From Xanthostigma xanthostigma (Eukaryota; Arthropoda; Insecta; Raphidioptera; Raphidiidae), in the NCBI GenBank assembly GCA_963575645.1, contig OY754467.1, positions 868,001 through 932,000 on the forward strand: a stretch of 64,000 nucleotides of DNA, read 5' to 3'. Shown here in pieces: positions 24,886 through 39,400 of the stretch (within the stretch, counting starts at the first letter, position 1; each line of letters begins with the position of its first letter). The position numbers and the translations under genes are program-made. Below the pieces are notes generated by a model. It had not been told where the DNA came from. It did no database searches and saw nothing but the letters and a program-made list of their open reading frames with translations.

Positions 24886-25300
24886 ATGAGTTTTAATCAA
24901 CTTAAAAATTCATTAACGTCCCCAAAGAATACAACGACGCGTCAGCCAAACACGAAAAATCACAATCCGAAAAAAAAAAAAGTTTTAACTGAGAAAATAA
25001 ACGAGAAAAATTACAAAAAAAATAACAATAATACGGCTTTAAAAAGTGGTCAGAGGTCGTCGAAGCGTTAGTTAACCATCCGGTGGCCGCGTGGGCACCG
25101 ATCCGTTTTCCGTCTCGAAGAGCGAACCTCTTTCCGTAAAAATAGTCGACTCGGCCATCGACGCTGCCACCGAACAGTTGATTTCAAAATTTCAAATGTC
25201 CGTCGAGTAAAGTTTAGGGAGTTCCCGACTTTCCGAGTTATGCTCCCAGGCCGAAATAGTTGACCCCCTCGTCTACTCGAACGCTCGTTCAGCATTTTTA
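24886..25300 (+). other. Unrecognised coding-like block or frameshifted remnant
   Basis: An ATG at 24886 opens a 61-codon Lys/Asn-rich frame (MSFNQLKNSLTSPKNTTTRQ) ending TAG at 25071. Directly after it, in the +1 frame, 25076-25207 reads PSGGRVGTDPFSVSKSEPLS... ending QMSVE and TAA. The segment 25030-25290 is clearly richer in G+C than its surroundings and is open in several frames on both strands. It may be a short unrecognised gene with a frame change, a decayed exon, or chance. No domain is recognised. Confidence 0.2.
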
Positions 25301-28300
25301 ATATAATATTAATTGTAAAACTGCGCGTTCTGTTTCGAATGTCGTATTTAATAATTGTTTAGCATTTATTTATTGCTATTAATATTTTCGAGTGAAAGCT
25401 CGTAAGTTCGGGAACTCGCAACGCCTGCTTTGACCTTGAAAGCATACATATTAAAACTCCAATATTTTTTTTTTATTTAATAAAGACGCGCAGCTGCCAG
25501 GCTACATGCGTCGAAATAAGTCTATGTATGCACGTAAGTTATCATATATTAATATATTGGGATACGTTTGTAACAACTCCACTATTGTTCGCACGTAAAT
25601 GAATGAACAGTTTCAATTAAGTATAAATTTACATAAAAATAGTATGTATTACACTAATCTCACTAAATATAGCATAGTAATTGTGCAGGAAAGAGTTTTT
25701 TTTCTTTTTTTAGAATTTAATCACAACTAATGCAATTATTTTGATATGACTACAAATTTTCCAGTACCAACTGCCGGTGCGTTTGGTGACTTTTTTTTCT
25801 TTAATGTTCAAAGTCCGTCCGACATCGTCGGGCAGCGCGTTTTCGTTTGCGTGTTCAGTAGGAGGCACGAATGCCTCCAAACGAGCACGGTTTTACAGAG
25901 CAATGTTAATTTACAAAAGCGCTTTCAGATAAGCGCATCGATCGCTCGCCGTAAAGAAAGTAGTCTACGACGCGGTGGACGGGAATTTAGAATACATTGA
26001 GGTTAGGTTGTTGTAGATTATAGACGTTCAACAACCAAGGTCATTAAACGCACAGCAGTATAACTGAAGATGAAATTTGAAATAGTTACAATGTTAAGAT
26101 TTTCAAAATAAGCTGGAAAATTTAGAAAGCTCGAGAAATGTTTTTTTTTTTTATATTATTCATTCTACTTTAAAATTGTGTAAACGTGATTATAAATACT
26201 CGATAAAGAGTTATTATAGCTGGATATGCATTTGTCTGATTCGCAAAAGAAACGATTCTCTACAACTAAGAGATGTTCGATCGAAACAAAATCTGGCGAA
26301 ACAAAATAGAGTGAAACAAAAGAGTACTAGTTGGCAACTCGACAGTGCTGACGCGACTATCGAATGGTGACTTTTGCAATGAGGTTACATAAAAAAAAAT
26401 TAATAAACGACCGCTTTCTATTAGAAATCATTTATTTATATCGTTTCGAAACGTCAACTGTTTATGGAGATATAATTTCTTTAATTTTTATACCGACTTA
26501 CGTCAGTAATGTCGATCACGTTTCTCTGCAACTATTTTATACTCCTATATAACCGGGCTGCTTACATTTTAAAAGGTTCGATCACATCCCGATGAGACCA
26601 ATGTTTCGGAAGTAACAAGAAATACGAAGATCTCTTAGTCGCAGCCGATCTTTAAATATTTGTAAATAGGCTGACGAATATGTGCAATTGACCACAGTAC
26701 ATTGTCTAACGCATTTATTAAAGTTAATTAAAGGTATTATATAATACTATATATAAATCTATTACAGTTATCATAAATGCAATAATGGTCGACAATTTTT
26801 TTTTGTGCAATTTTTTTTCTCGACAAATATGTATTTTTTTTCTAAAATACAAACCGTTAATTTAATCTAAAACTAGAGGTATTAAAAATGATTGGAAATA
26901 GGTTTTTCATTTTGAAAATATAAGCGATAATTTCATAGTTACCTGAACTACAAAAACGGTCATTGCAATCTTGTTTTGTTTTTCACAAACAAATGAAAAT
27001 CGGTAAAAAAACAAAACACAATGCGACATAAACAGTGACGCACCTGTCACAAAGTAACCAACCCGCACGTTTTATCAAAGTAAATAGCAAACAACAACTT
27101 TTGATAATATTCGATTTCCTGTTTGGCAGTTAAATAAAAATAATAATCGCCATTAAAGACCTGTTATCTGTTTTACAAAAATGTGCTTGCGTCACAAACC
27201 AGGAAACGAATTATCTTTGTATTTCTCAAGCTAATCCTTGACTGTATCAACGGTCACAAGACAAAATCGTCCATTTAACAAATTTCACAATAACGATCTA
27301 GTTTCCACCAACGATCTTTGGAATGAATGTTTCCTAGTACGGCTCGTTTCCACTGCAAAATTCGAGTCAATGCTTTACACTCATTACACTTTTATGCACT
27401 GAACGTATTTCATTTGTTATCACGTGATGATAACAATAGACAGTCGCATAGTCTGCACAAAAGTGTAATGCGCGTAAAACTCCGCGTTTGTCGAGTTTTT
27501 GAAGTTAGGTAACTGTTTAAAATTTACGTAAATATATTTTCATTGTGCATTCAAGAGAAATAAGTCATATAAAAACAGTTGTGAAAAAATAAAGTGAGGT
27601 TAAGTCTGAAAACAGTTGACAAAAATGCCTATTTAAAGCAATAATTACAACGCGTTTAACATACATACGTTCCTTAGAAATGATTTGATTGAATCATGAA
27701 AATATACAGTTAAATTATCGATGTTTGATTCATTTATTTTTTTTCTCTTGCTAACACTTAATTAAAATGCTTAAAATTAGCCTAGAGGCCATTTTGTGCC
27801 ATTTTTTTTAACATGGACACTAGTCTTTACTTTTAAATTGTACACTTAACTTAAAACAATGCCAGTATTTCATGAAATTTTTTTAATAGTACGAATATTT
27901 AAAAAAAAAAACTTGGAATAACAATCGCCGTCAAAATTAATACAGACTTTTCAATATTAACGGTTTTTCATTTAAAAACCGTTAAAACATTTAACAACCG
28001 CATTTATTTTTTAGAATCTAAAATGATCCGAAGTTTGCAACAATTCGACGGTAATACCGCGATTGGCTATCGAAATACAGTATCGGCATTCAACAACCAA
28101 TCACATCAAGGCGTATCAATTGCGAGAATAGCCGAAACCAGCCGAATATTATTTCAGGCGCTTGCAGCTGTTGTCCGTATTAATTTTCGATCACTTTGTA
28201 TTCATAGCAACATAAATCGAATATTTACTAGCAAAACTAGCAAAAAACGACTCATATTATTGCAGGGTTGGCCAACTAGACGTATGAATTGCAATTTTCT

Positions 28301-29165
28301 GCTCCTTTTTTTTTTAATGCTCCCAAAAAACCTCGAAGCGACCAATATTCCAACCCCAGTTTTTTTTGCATTATTATTTAATTATTAGTTTAAAAAAGTC
28401 AGAATATTTCAGTCTTTTATTTTAAGAAATATTTCTATTTTTATTCTCAATTTACAAAATTACATCACAGAACTTCAATATAAATGAAATGCGTTGGTGT
28501 TTTTTTTTTAAACTCATTTGTTTTTTATTGTAACGGTCCATGAGTAGGGTATTTAGTTGCGTTTATGCCCGTCCTCTGAAAGGGCAAGTACGTTACCTAC
28601 TTAGCAAACGTATCTGTCGTTTGTTATATAATTGTTCTATTTTTGTATCCAACAGAAAGCTAACAATTACTTTTAAACTGTTAGTCGCAAAAATGACCCA
28701 ATAGCTGAACGTCTCGGTGACGTCACTACATCGATAATTCCACGCCATTGGTCAGAATGTGAAAACGCAAAAACAAATATTTGTAAGGCTATTTTCAAGG
28801 TCAAAGGGTGAACCAATAGAATCAAAATATTTGAGCCAGTTACCGCCACATTTTTACCAATCATATTTATAATTTATCTTTTATTTAAACTCTAAATTAT
28901 TTTAGGCATATTATTTTGATTTTTTAAATCTTTTAAATTGATTTTCTTTTTCATTATGCTTTAATGAAATATTTCATGTAATACCAGCATAAAACTGGAA
29001 TAGGATTCTTTAAATACGCCCGAATCATTTTTTTTTTTTGCTTCGGAAAAATTCAAAATAAAAATTGTGAATTTTTAAAGAAAGAAACTATTTCTTGTTA
29101 TTTAGTGAAATATACGAGAGGCTTCCAAAATGCATACACAGGAAACTTCATGCAAAAAAAAACCC
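25301..29165. other. intergenic DNA, no gene recognised
   Basis: A+T-rich. A 28-bp motif copy is at 26012-26040. An open frame at 28023-28388 has a low-complexity composition and no protein resemblance. No terminal-repeat element with clear ends was identified. Confidence 0.4.
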
Positions 29166-29418
29166 TTTGCACTCCGGGAGTGCCGGCAGAAGTGAAAACT
29201 TGAATATTAACGTCTTACGAATTTTCGATCAAAATGGTTTGTATCATAGATTGCATTTTTATGTACGATATTTCAACACTAGATATCTAACGTTGTGTAA
29301 ATAAAAGTTTTCGTCTTACGAATTTTCGATCAGGGTCACGTGTCCTGACGCGAGTTAAACATTTTTTACCCATTACAAAAAAAGTGTACAACGCCGCTAA
29401 AGAAGTTTTCACTTCAAA
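29166..29418 (+). mobile_element. MITE-like repeat ('GAAGTGAAAACTT' family), copy 2
   Basis: Same ends as the copy at 7971-8268: GCACTCCGGGAGTGCCGGCA at the left and GAAGTTTTCACTTC at the right. The internal ATAGATTGCATTTTTATGTA and CCCATTACAAAAAAAGTGTA blocks are also shared. The interior differs by a small duplication of TCTTACGAATTTTCGATCA. Confidence 0.7.
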
Positions 29419-30103
29419 AATATTCGCCAAAAACGTGATTAATTTTATTTTAAGAACCGTTCTAATTCCAAGGGCTCATTTCAAAACAGACGAAGAAAAA
29501 TCAACTTTAACTGTCGGTATTCGAACCCTAGCTCTCCAGCACTGATATCAACAAATACTGTCTTCACATAAGAAATTTAAACGAAATTGTGAGACACACG
29601 AAAAGCTGAGACAGAATTTTTCATTTTATTTCTGGGCTCATTATGAACGAAAAAAAAACACATTTGACAGAAAAAGTGCCCGTTTCATCGTCACAAAAAA
29701 AATATACTGCGTAAAAAAGCACCGATTCCCGACCGCGCATCCATGGTCGACCGTTATTATTACAAAATAACGAACGCTCGGCAACTAAGGTCACTGGCGT
29801 TTAGATTATTCCAATAATGCAATACAGAAAGTTATCCCGTTGCAAACCGCGCGACTGAATCCAGAGAATTGGTGAAGCAACTGAAATTTCAACGCAACCA
29901 TTTTGAATAACTATAGTTTCAGTCGTGTTTCCGTCTGACGATCGCATCGTGAACCGGTTTGCAATTCAAATCGCAGTCGACCCGCGCGCGGAGGAGCTTT
30001 GTGCGGTCGACCACAGGCGCAGAGTAACTGGTCATAAAACCTAACCTCACAATGTATGTATTTATCAGAATCCTATTCCGCGGACGTTACAGAATTATTC
30101 TTA

Positions 30104-30113
30104 TTTATTTATT
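30104..30113 (-). promoter_or_regulatory. Polyadenylation signal of the calcium-sensor gene
   Basis: On the minus strand two overlapping AATAAA hexamers (AATAAATAAA) lie about 120-130 nt downstream of the stop codon at 30235, the first such signal after it. Confidence 0.5.
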
Positions 30114-30174
30114 TTTAATAAAAAAACGACGAATGATTGAAAGAAATGAATGAATTATACATTGTCTCGTTTAA

Positions 30175-30203
30175 TATATTATTATTATTATTATTATTAT
30201 TAT
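30175..30203. repeat. (ATT)n microsatellite
   Basis: About nine ATT units just downstream of the calcium-sensor stop codon, within its 3' untranslated region. Confidence 0.9.
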
Positions 30204-30234
30204 GGGGTAATGCAGAGATACCGGGTGTTCATGA

Positions 30235-30411
30235 TTACGGTGCTAACATTTTGGACAGTTCCTCGTCTTGTAGACAACCTTTGAGGAATTCATCTTGTGT
30301 CAATTGGCCGTCGTTATTCTCGTCCATTTTGGCGAATATATTTTTGGCCCTCTCTTCGGCTGAATCGGCCGGTCTATTTGACGAGCATGCGCCGAGCATA
30401 TCGTAGATTGC
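30235..30411 (-). CDS. Calcium sensor, coding exon 4 (EF4 and C-terminus)
   Basis: Residues 129-186, [20 protein letters not shown] through EF4 to SKMLAP and TAA. The acceptor is TATGATTGTAG|G. Confidence 0.95.
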   Translation of the reverse strand, partial: AIYDMLGACSSNRPADSAEERAKNIFAKMDENNDGQLTQDEFLKGCLQDEELSKMLAP

Positions 30412-33400
30412 CTACAATCATACGAAACAGCGTTAACCGTCGAAAGAAATCTTTGTTTTGGAACGCCGGAGGGAAGGGGGTTACCGCAAAATCTCCTTTG
30501 ATCCAAACATATTTATACTTCCTGTTCGCTTGCGCATGGCTGACGACTTACAGCGTTCATGGTGGCGAAAAGCGGAACATTTTGATGGTCATAAAACATT
30601 TACAGGTTATGTATATTAAAACATCTGATTCCGGCATCCATCTTTGAGATAACAACGCGTTCGGCTAATTTCGTAGCTAACGTGAATTCGCGACTGGACT
30701 TAAATTTTCGGGATATTCCGGCATTTTTATCGTTTTAACGAAGGAAATTGAATTACTCACAAAAAAATTAGGAAGGGTATTCTGACTTTATCGCAACGAT
30801 TGAAATTACTAGAACAAAAGCATTGCAGTTGACATGGACGTAACGTTCATTTGTTTTTTATTATCGTTCAACTGTCTATGATTTTGAAGCTATTTAAAAA
30901 CATTCTGGACTGCACGAATATGCCACAATAAGGTGTTCATCGGACTGACCTGGACAATTTTGGTCATTTCTTGAATGTCTATGACGCCATTACCGTCGAC
31001 GTCGTACATGCGGAACGCCCACTTCAGTTTTTCTTCCGGCGTGCCGCTGGACGTTACGTCGATTGCCAACAGGAACTCCTGGTGAACGAAAACAAGAAAA
31101 CAAATTAATATCTTCGTGCATAATTTTAACTCTATATTAAACATCGCGGCTTCCATGTTCGATTTGTTTTCATTGCGACCCTGTTCCAGCCTCTCTACGA
31201 ATTTGTGTCCCTAAACCGATACAAACAGTATCGGTTTAGCTTGTTACGGTTCTGTTACCGTTCGCAGAGGGGTTGAAACAGAGCTTGTGTACTAGCTGTA
31301 CCCGGCCACGCGTTGCAGTGCTTTGCGCGTAGTGTTGAATTATTTTTGAGGTTATCCAAATTTTTACCACCATTATTATTTTATTATATTAATCAATGAT
31401 ACCACTCTTACAACTTGATTTTATTTTCAAACATTATTTTTGTTGTTGTGGTATGACAATAGAATGGAGTCTATAATACGCGCCACGGATCTAAAAGGTT
31501 CGGAAGTTAGTCACAAACAGCGTCGCAAAGGCACATTTTAGAGCCGTTGTGACTCCCACCACCTCCCAGTTACCTGCACGGAACGTGCGCTCGTCGGTGA
31601 TTGGCCGTGATAGCTCGTTGCCTTTGTCACTTGTCGCTTTCCTGCTTTAAAATACAGTCGAGTACGCTATTGTCAAGTTGTTATTGTTATTTTAGTTTTG
31701 TTGAGTTGCGAGTTTGTAGTTTTTCAACTGACTGTACAAGCGCAAGCCCGCATTCGCATCTAACTTCCGAGCCTTTTGGATTCGTGGCGCGTATTATAAT
31801 AAGAAAGCGGAAGGGGAGACTTATGTCAATTCGACATACATGATTTTTCCTTCCAGTCACAGAATTACCAACAGAAAAACAATATAGAAACAAACCGTAC
31901 ACCTTGTTCAAGTGAACACTTTTTATTAACATATAAAACTTTACCGCACTGCCGTAAAATATTATTCATATAATCGCATTTTATTTAAATAAAATGCCAT
32001 CTGATATCGCATAGCAGAATTATGACGTTATTGCAACAACCTGTTTTATCAACATAATTAAAAGCCAACAGCCATCAATAATACTAAAATAAAGTATATA
32101 CATTACTATATTAAGAGGTTAGGTCACCTTGGTGCCCGGAAAACTAGGTATAAAAAGAAACTTTTTTTTTGGCACAGCCGGTAAGTATATAAAGTGATCC
32201 TTAATTTACCCATATATAGAGTAGTTTTATGAACAATTTGCAATATTGACGATTAAAAAAAAAATGGCGGAGATATGAGCCGATAAGTAGGACCCTCTTT
32301 TGAAATTCTTGCTGATGTTGTACACGATTTCTTTGTTAGGCATTGTCAGAAACAAAAAAAAAATGTTTTTCCTTATTTAAAAGGAAAATAGCTACAATGC
32401 GACGTAGGATAAAAATTTTCAAAATTTGTTTGTAGAAATGACAGCTTTAAAAAAAACTCGTATTTTTATCGAAATTTTGAGTTTGAAAAATGTATAACTT
32501 TTGAGCACAGTACCCAATCAAAAAAATCCTACGTCACATTTTAGATAATATTATAAAAAAATAAGTGTTGTAAATTTAAGTCAAAAGCTTGTCTACTAAT
32601 AAATTAATGTCGTACAACTCGAATGGATTTTTTTGAATAGTACCTATTCTTATATTGTTTAAAAAAAAAATGTGTCTTCAATCAGGTCAAAACTCGGGTC
32701 CTCAAAGTGGGACGTATAGACAACTTATCCGCCGATTTGATGTATCGATTATAAAATATACTTCCAATCGTTAAATATTTCACGCGTTAAACGGTCCGAA
32801 GTCGCATAAGAAATCACGCTTCGAAAACTTTTTATAGTCAATTTGTTAGGTGAACGAAATAACAAACGCCGACAGCTGCTGCCGCATCATATCGGTGGTG
32901 GCAGAAACGGGACGATTGTGGTGTTGGTGCCGGGTCGTCTAAGTTGGTACAGTGAACCCTAAATTCGTACAGGTCATTAGCCTACTACCGTGTTAGTAAT
33001 GATCGCGTCCTTATTTTGTTGTATTAAAAACTCCCCCTCGCGGGACACTTTGGAATGTAGTTTGCCAAAAACTACACGTGACGGTTTTCTGAAAGACTTT
33101 CGTAAAATCAGTTTTTCAAAATTTCGCCTGGTTTGGTTTAATTTTAGTAAAACTGCATTTCCGGTGAGTCATTCGTCATTTTTAATAAAATACTCACGCC
33201 AGACATTAAAAAAAATCGTAGTTGAATGTACGAGATATCCATAGATAACATATTATTAAAGAAGATTTTTATCGGGACATTGTAGTAACGATCGAATAGC
33301 TAAATTCGTAAAATCAACATACAATTTTGCCGTCAAAGTGTAATTTAGACCACAGGAAATAAGATCTGGTAGACTAGGGAAAACATCACGTGCGAGTTTT

Positions 33401-36400
33401 TGTTATACCTACTTAACAAACGTACACGCAAAGCAAACACGACGGACGGGTCGGGCGGCGGGGCGGGGGGGGGGCGAATCAGCTGACAGCGTTGCCAATA
33501 CCTTCCAGTTGAAATATTGTATCAAACTTTTTTGTATCAAAACGGAACGATTGGTATACGGGCTGTTTCGTTTCGACGTTGGCAGAACTGAAGGAATTTT
33601 TTAACGTCGCTAGAGCAAATGTTATACGTATTCACGCAGTATGCAATGCGCATGCGCGTAGAGTGCGTATGACGCTTTGACAGAGAGAGAAGAAACGATT
33701 CTCCCCCACTATTTCCTCTCGACTGCCGGTATCAAAAAATAATAAAATACCGTATTTTGCGGACTATAAGACGCACCTTTTTAGATAGAAAAATTGATTC
33801 AAATTTCGGGTGCGTCTTATGATCCGAAGGTAACATTAAATTATTTTTTTCAAAAAATCATTTTATAAATTTGAGCTGCGTCTTATAGTCCGAAAAATAC
33901 GGTAATTAGGGCCGGTTTTACATATTCGGCTTAAACTTGGTTTAGCTTTTGAACCTAGCTTAAAATATAGTCTTTAATCGATAACCTTATATATATTACT
34001 GTGCAACAGACAAGGACAACCGATACAAGTTGCTTATGATTCTGCATAAAAAAACTGGTGGATCTACATAGAAATTTTTTTTCTTTCATATTTCGAGTCG
34101 ATCTAACTTTAAACTAGCGCAAAATATGCAAAAAAGCGTGCAATTTTTTTAATCGAAATTCGAAAATCGTGCGACGTCAGGCACAACCAGGACCTCCGAA
34201 GGAATCGAGCAAAAAATCCAAAATGAAAACAACCAACTGTCGAAAAAAATCGGTTGTGTTTTAAATATATAGATTGCAGTTTTCTCTGAACGAATTTCTA
34301 TACAGTATGTAAACGCGTAAGGTGCACATAGGGAAATTAGCATTGCGAAAAAATGCTTGGATCAGAGTTAGCCATGACTGCATTAATTGTTATTTCTATT
34401 GAATTATCGTGGTAATCTTGAGGATTTCTATTTTATTTTGATTTATTTTTATTTTACTTGGCTTTTTTAATAATAAAAAGCTCTTATAAATCATTATTTT
34501 AATTTTTTTGTACAAAAATAAAACAAAAAAACAACTCCATCTGTTTGGAAAAATTTCATTCAAAAATTGTCTGACTGGTATGACGTATGCGCGTTGGTAA
34601 ATCAGTGACCCAATGTCTTTAGGTTCAACACGAATAGGCGGAGATATTTGATCTCGCACTATATTTAAGTATTTTTGGGAATTTAATGTCCCATTAATAA
34701 AAAAAGTCCGATTATGTTGTAATAATTTGAATATTTTCTTCGGTAGTATACACATTCATTTTGCAAAAGAATATTATCTGTCAAATTGAAAAACAAGATT
34801 TCAAGGCTCACTCTGATCCAGTCATTTTTTCCGAATGTTAATTTCCCTATGTGCACCTTACGTGTTTACATACTGTATAAGCACAATGTATTCTTTCATT
34901 GGGCTTTCGGGGTGTCGTTTTGAAAACACGCCGTATACAAAACAAAACGGGGTCATCTGATGAACTCCTTGTGGCGTTGTTCCACAAAGGAAGAAACAAG
35001 TGAACTGTGACATTTTTAATTTAACTTGGTATCACGCGTACCTACACAAGTTGCAACAATCGGTTTTTATGTACACAGGTTGGGTAACAAAACGAAAACA
35101 AACAATCGGAACGTCGAAAACATAACCAACAAAATTATTCTTTCCGGAGAGAAAACTAGGGCAAAACGTGTACATTATGAGCTAAGAATTAAGGAACTTA
35201 ACTCTGCATGGAAAGATTCTGATTTGGACAGCGGTTGCCAGTGCCCAAGTTGCGATTACGGTTCGCAAGCCACCGTTTCGATACTGCGAAGACCAAACAT
35301 AACGTCACGCAACAATACATCTATGACGTCAGAATTCAGAACACGTAAATATTTAAATACTTTATTTCGAACGCTGTGACCGAATTCGAACTATATCAAC
35401 ACGTCTACACGAATATGACAGCCGGACAACGTGTAAAGCGACTATGAAATCAAAATTAATCGACACCACACCACCACACAACAGCTGGTCATAAAACGGC
35501 TCAATTTTGACGTGATAACGTCTTATAAATTGATGAAACACCGGCTGCACGCACGAAAAAGAGTAACGTTCCGCAAGCGTGACGTCAGAGAGTAGTGTGC
35601 GTTCAACATTTTTTTCGGCTGTTTCAGCGAAAGCTACATCTGACAGATGGCCAGATAAATTATACGGTTTGTTAACAAATATATAATACCTATATATACT
35701 TACATTCTTTTAAATGTCTTTTATAATTGCTTAAAAATATGTATTTTGCTTTGGTTGATCAAATTATTATTAGTCGGTAAAAATATAGTTTGACAGCTAC
35801 TAAAATTTAGGTTATGTATTATTACATATGATACTCGAGCGGAATACGTTATCACGTAAAACTATCGTCCGTAAACCGACTTTACAGACAACCAATTTTT
35901 TAATATTAACGGCACACCTGACTTTCTGACGAAATCAGGGTAAGCTCTGAGCCCAGCAGCGGGTCGAAGGTTTGCAGGAAATGATTTGCTACCGAGACAT
36001 TTCTGCATTGGAACAATTAGGGACAAAATAGCATCGACGTCCGTATGCAAATAATTGACGGTAGCAAATCTTTCTCCAAACCTCCGCCATGCTCGTTCAC
36101 GGATAGTTTACAAACTAACCATAGTTTCATCAGAAAACCAAACATGCTTCGATGTCCAGTTTTTCCGTAAAAATGTAGCAGAAAACCCACGTAGAGCGTT
36201 TACTATCTGTATACAGAGTGATTTTTAAATTGATTCTTTATTTTAACAGCGTGTAGAAATCAAATAGACGAACAAATATTGCAAGTAACACTTTTCTCTA
36301 AACTCAAAAATGAAAAAGAATCGGGCTTTCAAAGTTTTAAAAAGGTCGGTCCTGGCGTTATGTTAAGGCCGCTGCACACGAAGCTAGATTTCTTGCTAGA

Positions 36401-39400
36401 TTTGCCTCCTCTAGTTTTCTAGATTGCTGTTAAGTGCTCGCTTCACACGAGACTATTTTTCAAGCTTGTTTTGTGGATAGATCTGGTGCGCGCGCAGCGA
36501 CAGTTCGAATATAAACACAGAGCAAAACGTGTTTGTTGTCTGACTTTCAGCAGAATGACGCCATGTTGGTTTGTGGGTGTTTGTTCAAGTGCCCACGTGA
36601 CAAGATACTGCTTCCTGATTGGTTCTTGCTCATAGCTGGCAGCAGATCTAGCAAGGAAAATAGCCCCTGTTCTAATTTTCAAACCTATCTTGTGAGCTAG
36701 CAGGCCAGCCCGCAGTGACGTCATTTCCAGCTTCGTACCGGCTAGCAGAACTCCTAGCAGCGTTTCTAGTCAAGTCTAGTCACTATGGAAATAGGTATGT
36801 TATGTCAACATTAAGTGTTCACAGAAATTGTTCGAAGTTGTCTATAATTAAAGTTAAAAAAAAAACAACTCGATTTCTCGGACATTGGACGATGCGTTTT
36901 GTTTTTGTCGCATTTCGTATCCACAGGTTGTACTACAGGTTAGAGTACATAGGTAAATCGTCTATATAAAATCTCGCGACGCCTATTGGTAAGCCTGTTT
37001 AAATGTTGTTTCGACGGCGACCTGTCGCCTCGGCGCCAACACCGGCAGTCGAGCCGTCTCTTACGCCGTTAATGACCCGCCGCTTCCACCACCGCGCACC
37101 GACTGTTTACCCTTGCACGTTACCCGGTTATAATATAGAAACTGACATTGTATTCACGCCATTTGATATATAATTGCTGGATCGCAAAGTAAAATGGCCT
37201 AAGTCGAATTTTACCATTCCAACTAGTGATGTGCCGGATCGTTAAAAATGTATATCCGCGGATACGGATCTGAATACGAATTTTTGGTTTCAAGATCCGC
37301 GGATACGGATAAGGATCATAACTTTCTTAGAGTACGCGCCGGTAAATATTGCACATGACCTATCTGTTATGGGAAAACGTTATTGACCTCTTTAAGAGTT
37401 AACTCTCATAACAGATTGCCTCTTTCCAAAGATCGATGTGCAATATCTCATTATAAATATAGTTGATTTAGTACCTTTGAGTTATGTACTATTAGTATGG
37501 TACTCACTACGATAAATGTTTGCAATATAAAGGTGCCAAATACGATTTAAAAAAATAAAAAATAATCTGAATGAAATTTAACAGGTTTTCATTATTACCT
37601 AATCACCTATATATATAAAATTTCATCTATGAATTGAAAATTAATAAGGTAAAAGATCCGCCAAAAACTAACGGATACGGATCTTTTTTCTCCCTCGGAT
37701 ATACGCGGATACGGATATCCGGCACATCACTAGTTCCAACCCACAAGTAGGGAATGGCACTTGTTTAGGTCACAATATATTTTAGTTATGAGGTCCCCCG
37801 AATCCAAAAAACATATTTTTTGAAAAACTCTGTGCGTCTGTGTGTCTGTGAGCACGATACAGGTCGAATGGATGAGCGGATTGAAACCAAATTTTGGGGA
37901 GATGTTTGGTATGCAAATATGAAGAGCCCTATTGTTTTTGGGGACAATCGGCGCATGCGCAGAAGAGATATATGCTATAAAGGTGTTTTTATATAATAAT
38001 GGTATACTTTTCATAACGGCTTATTTTTTTTCAAGAAAGTATCGTTAACATTTTTTTTTCTAAATTTTATAAGTAGTTTCGGAAAAATTTGGAAAATAAA
38101 AAAAAAATCAGCTGTTCTTTTGTTCTGTAGATCTGTCAGAAATAAACTAGTAAATCACGCTTTGATTAATTTTACCATGACGTGAAACATATTATGTAGG
38201 TAACCGTGGCAACGAATAACAAATGTCATATTGCATACTAGCCATTACCCGCGTGACCTCACGCGATATCAGAAATTTTATTTTCTTTATTATACTATTA
38301 TCAAATGTCGACATTTTGAAGTTGCAATGGTTCCGTCGCCCAATTGGCTGGATTTTTTTTCGATTCCGTACCGAAAAATTTTAAACACCGTAGCCCTACT
38401 CGTGTGACTGTTAAAACTAGCTCGGGCCGACGTTACAAAAATTTGAATTGGTTTATTCGACTTTCATAAACTTTTCAGAAACGGCCATTTTACACAATAT
38501 TAGTACGTGTATAGATCGGGACTACAACATAAACACAATACAAATACAGATGTGACGAGACCCATTGAAAACGCATATGAGTTTGGGGAGAACGAAGTGA
38601 ACAAAATATATTCTATACTCGCCTAACGACTAGGGATGTGATAAATTTACTTCGATGGACTATTCAAGTCTCTCACGTAATGAATAATACTGGCCCGGCA
38701 ACGCCCGAATTTGTAGAATGCTACCGTTTTTTCGTCGATTTACGCTGCAAGGGTCACCGCGAAAAGATAGATAGATATATTTATTTCGAAAATAGCATAA
38801 AAGCTGTGAAATATGTCAATATACATTACATAAATAATAATTAAAATACAGATAAAATTAGAACTCGTCAATACAATAGAGACATTTTTCTATTAAATAT
38901 TTTTTCAATTGTCTTTTATTTTAACTCGATAATATATAGGCTATGTTAATCCTGAAGGTCCAATCTAAATATTGGTGAAAGAATTTTTGAAATCAGATGA
39001 GTAGTTTTAGAGATTACCCCCTACATCCAAACTTACGAACTTTACCTCTTTATAATATTAGTATATTATAATATTAGTATACACTAAAATAATTATAGTA
39101 CGGTTCGCTTAATGGAGCGGCAAAGCAATGAAACAATGTAATATTGAGTTTAGAGACAAAATATAAAACTCGATAAAGATAATATACAAATATGCGATAT
39201 ATTTATGTACTTATACACACAGAATATTGTTTATGTCTGATCCCTTTTTCAGTGAAGTTATGGCACTTGAACCCATAAATTAAATAGTTAAATGGTTCAG
39301 ATTATTATGACGTGACACTGAAATAAAGGGATATAGAAATAAACCTAAATATACAAATGTGTATTCTTCATTTTTAGTTAGTTGAAACTATATCGTCGTC

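Noticed and set aside
28023..28388. 121-codon plus-strand gene
   Set aside because: Low-complexity ending (poly-Leu/Phe from T runs) and no similarity to a known family.
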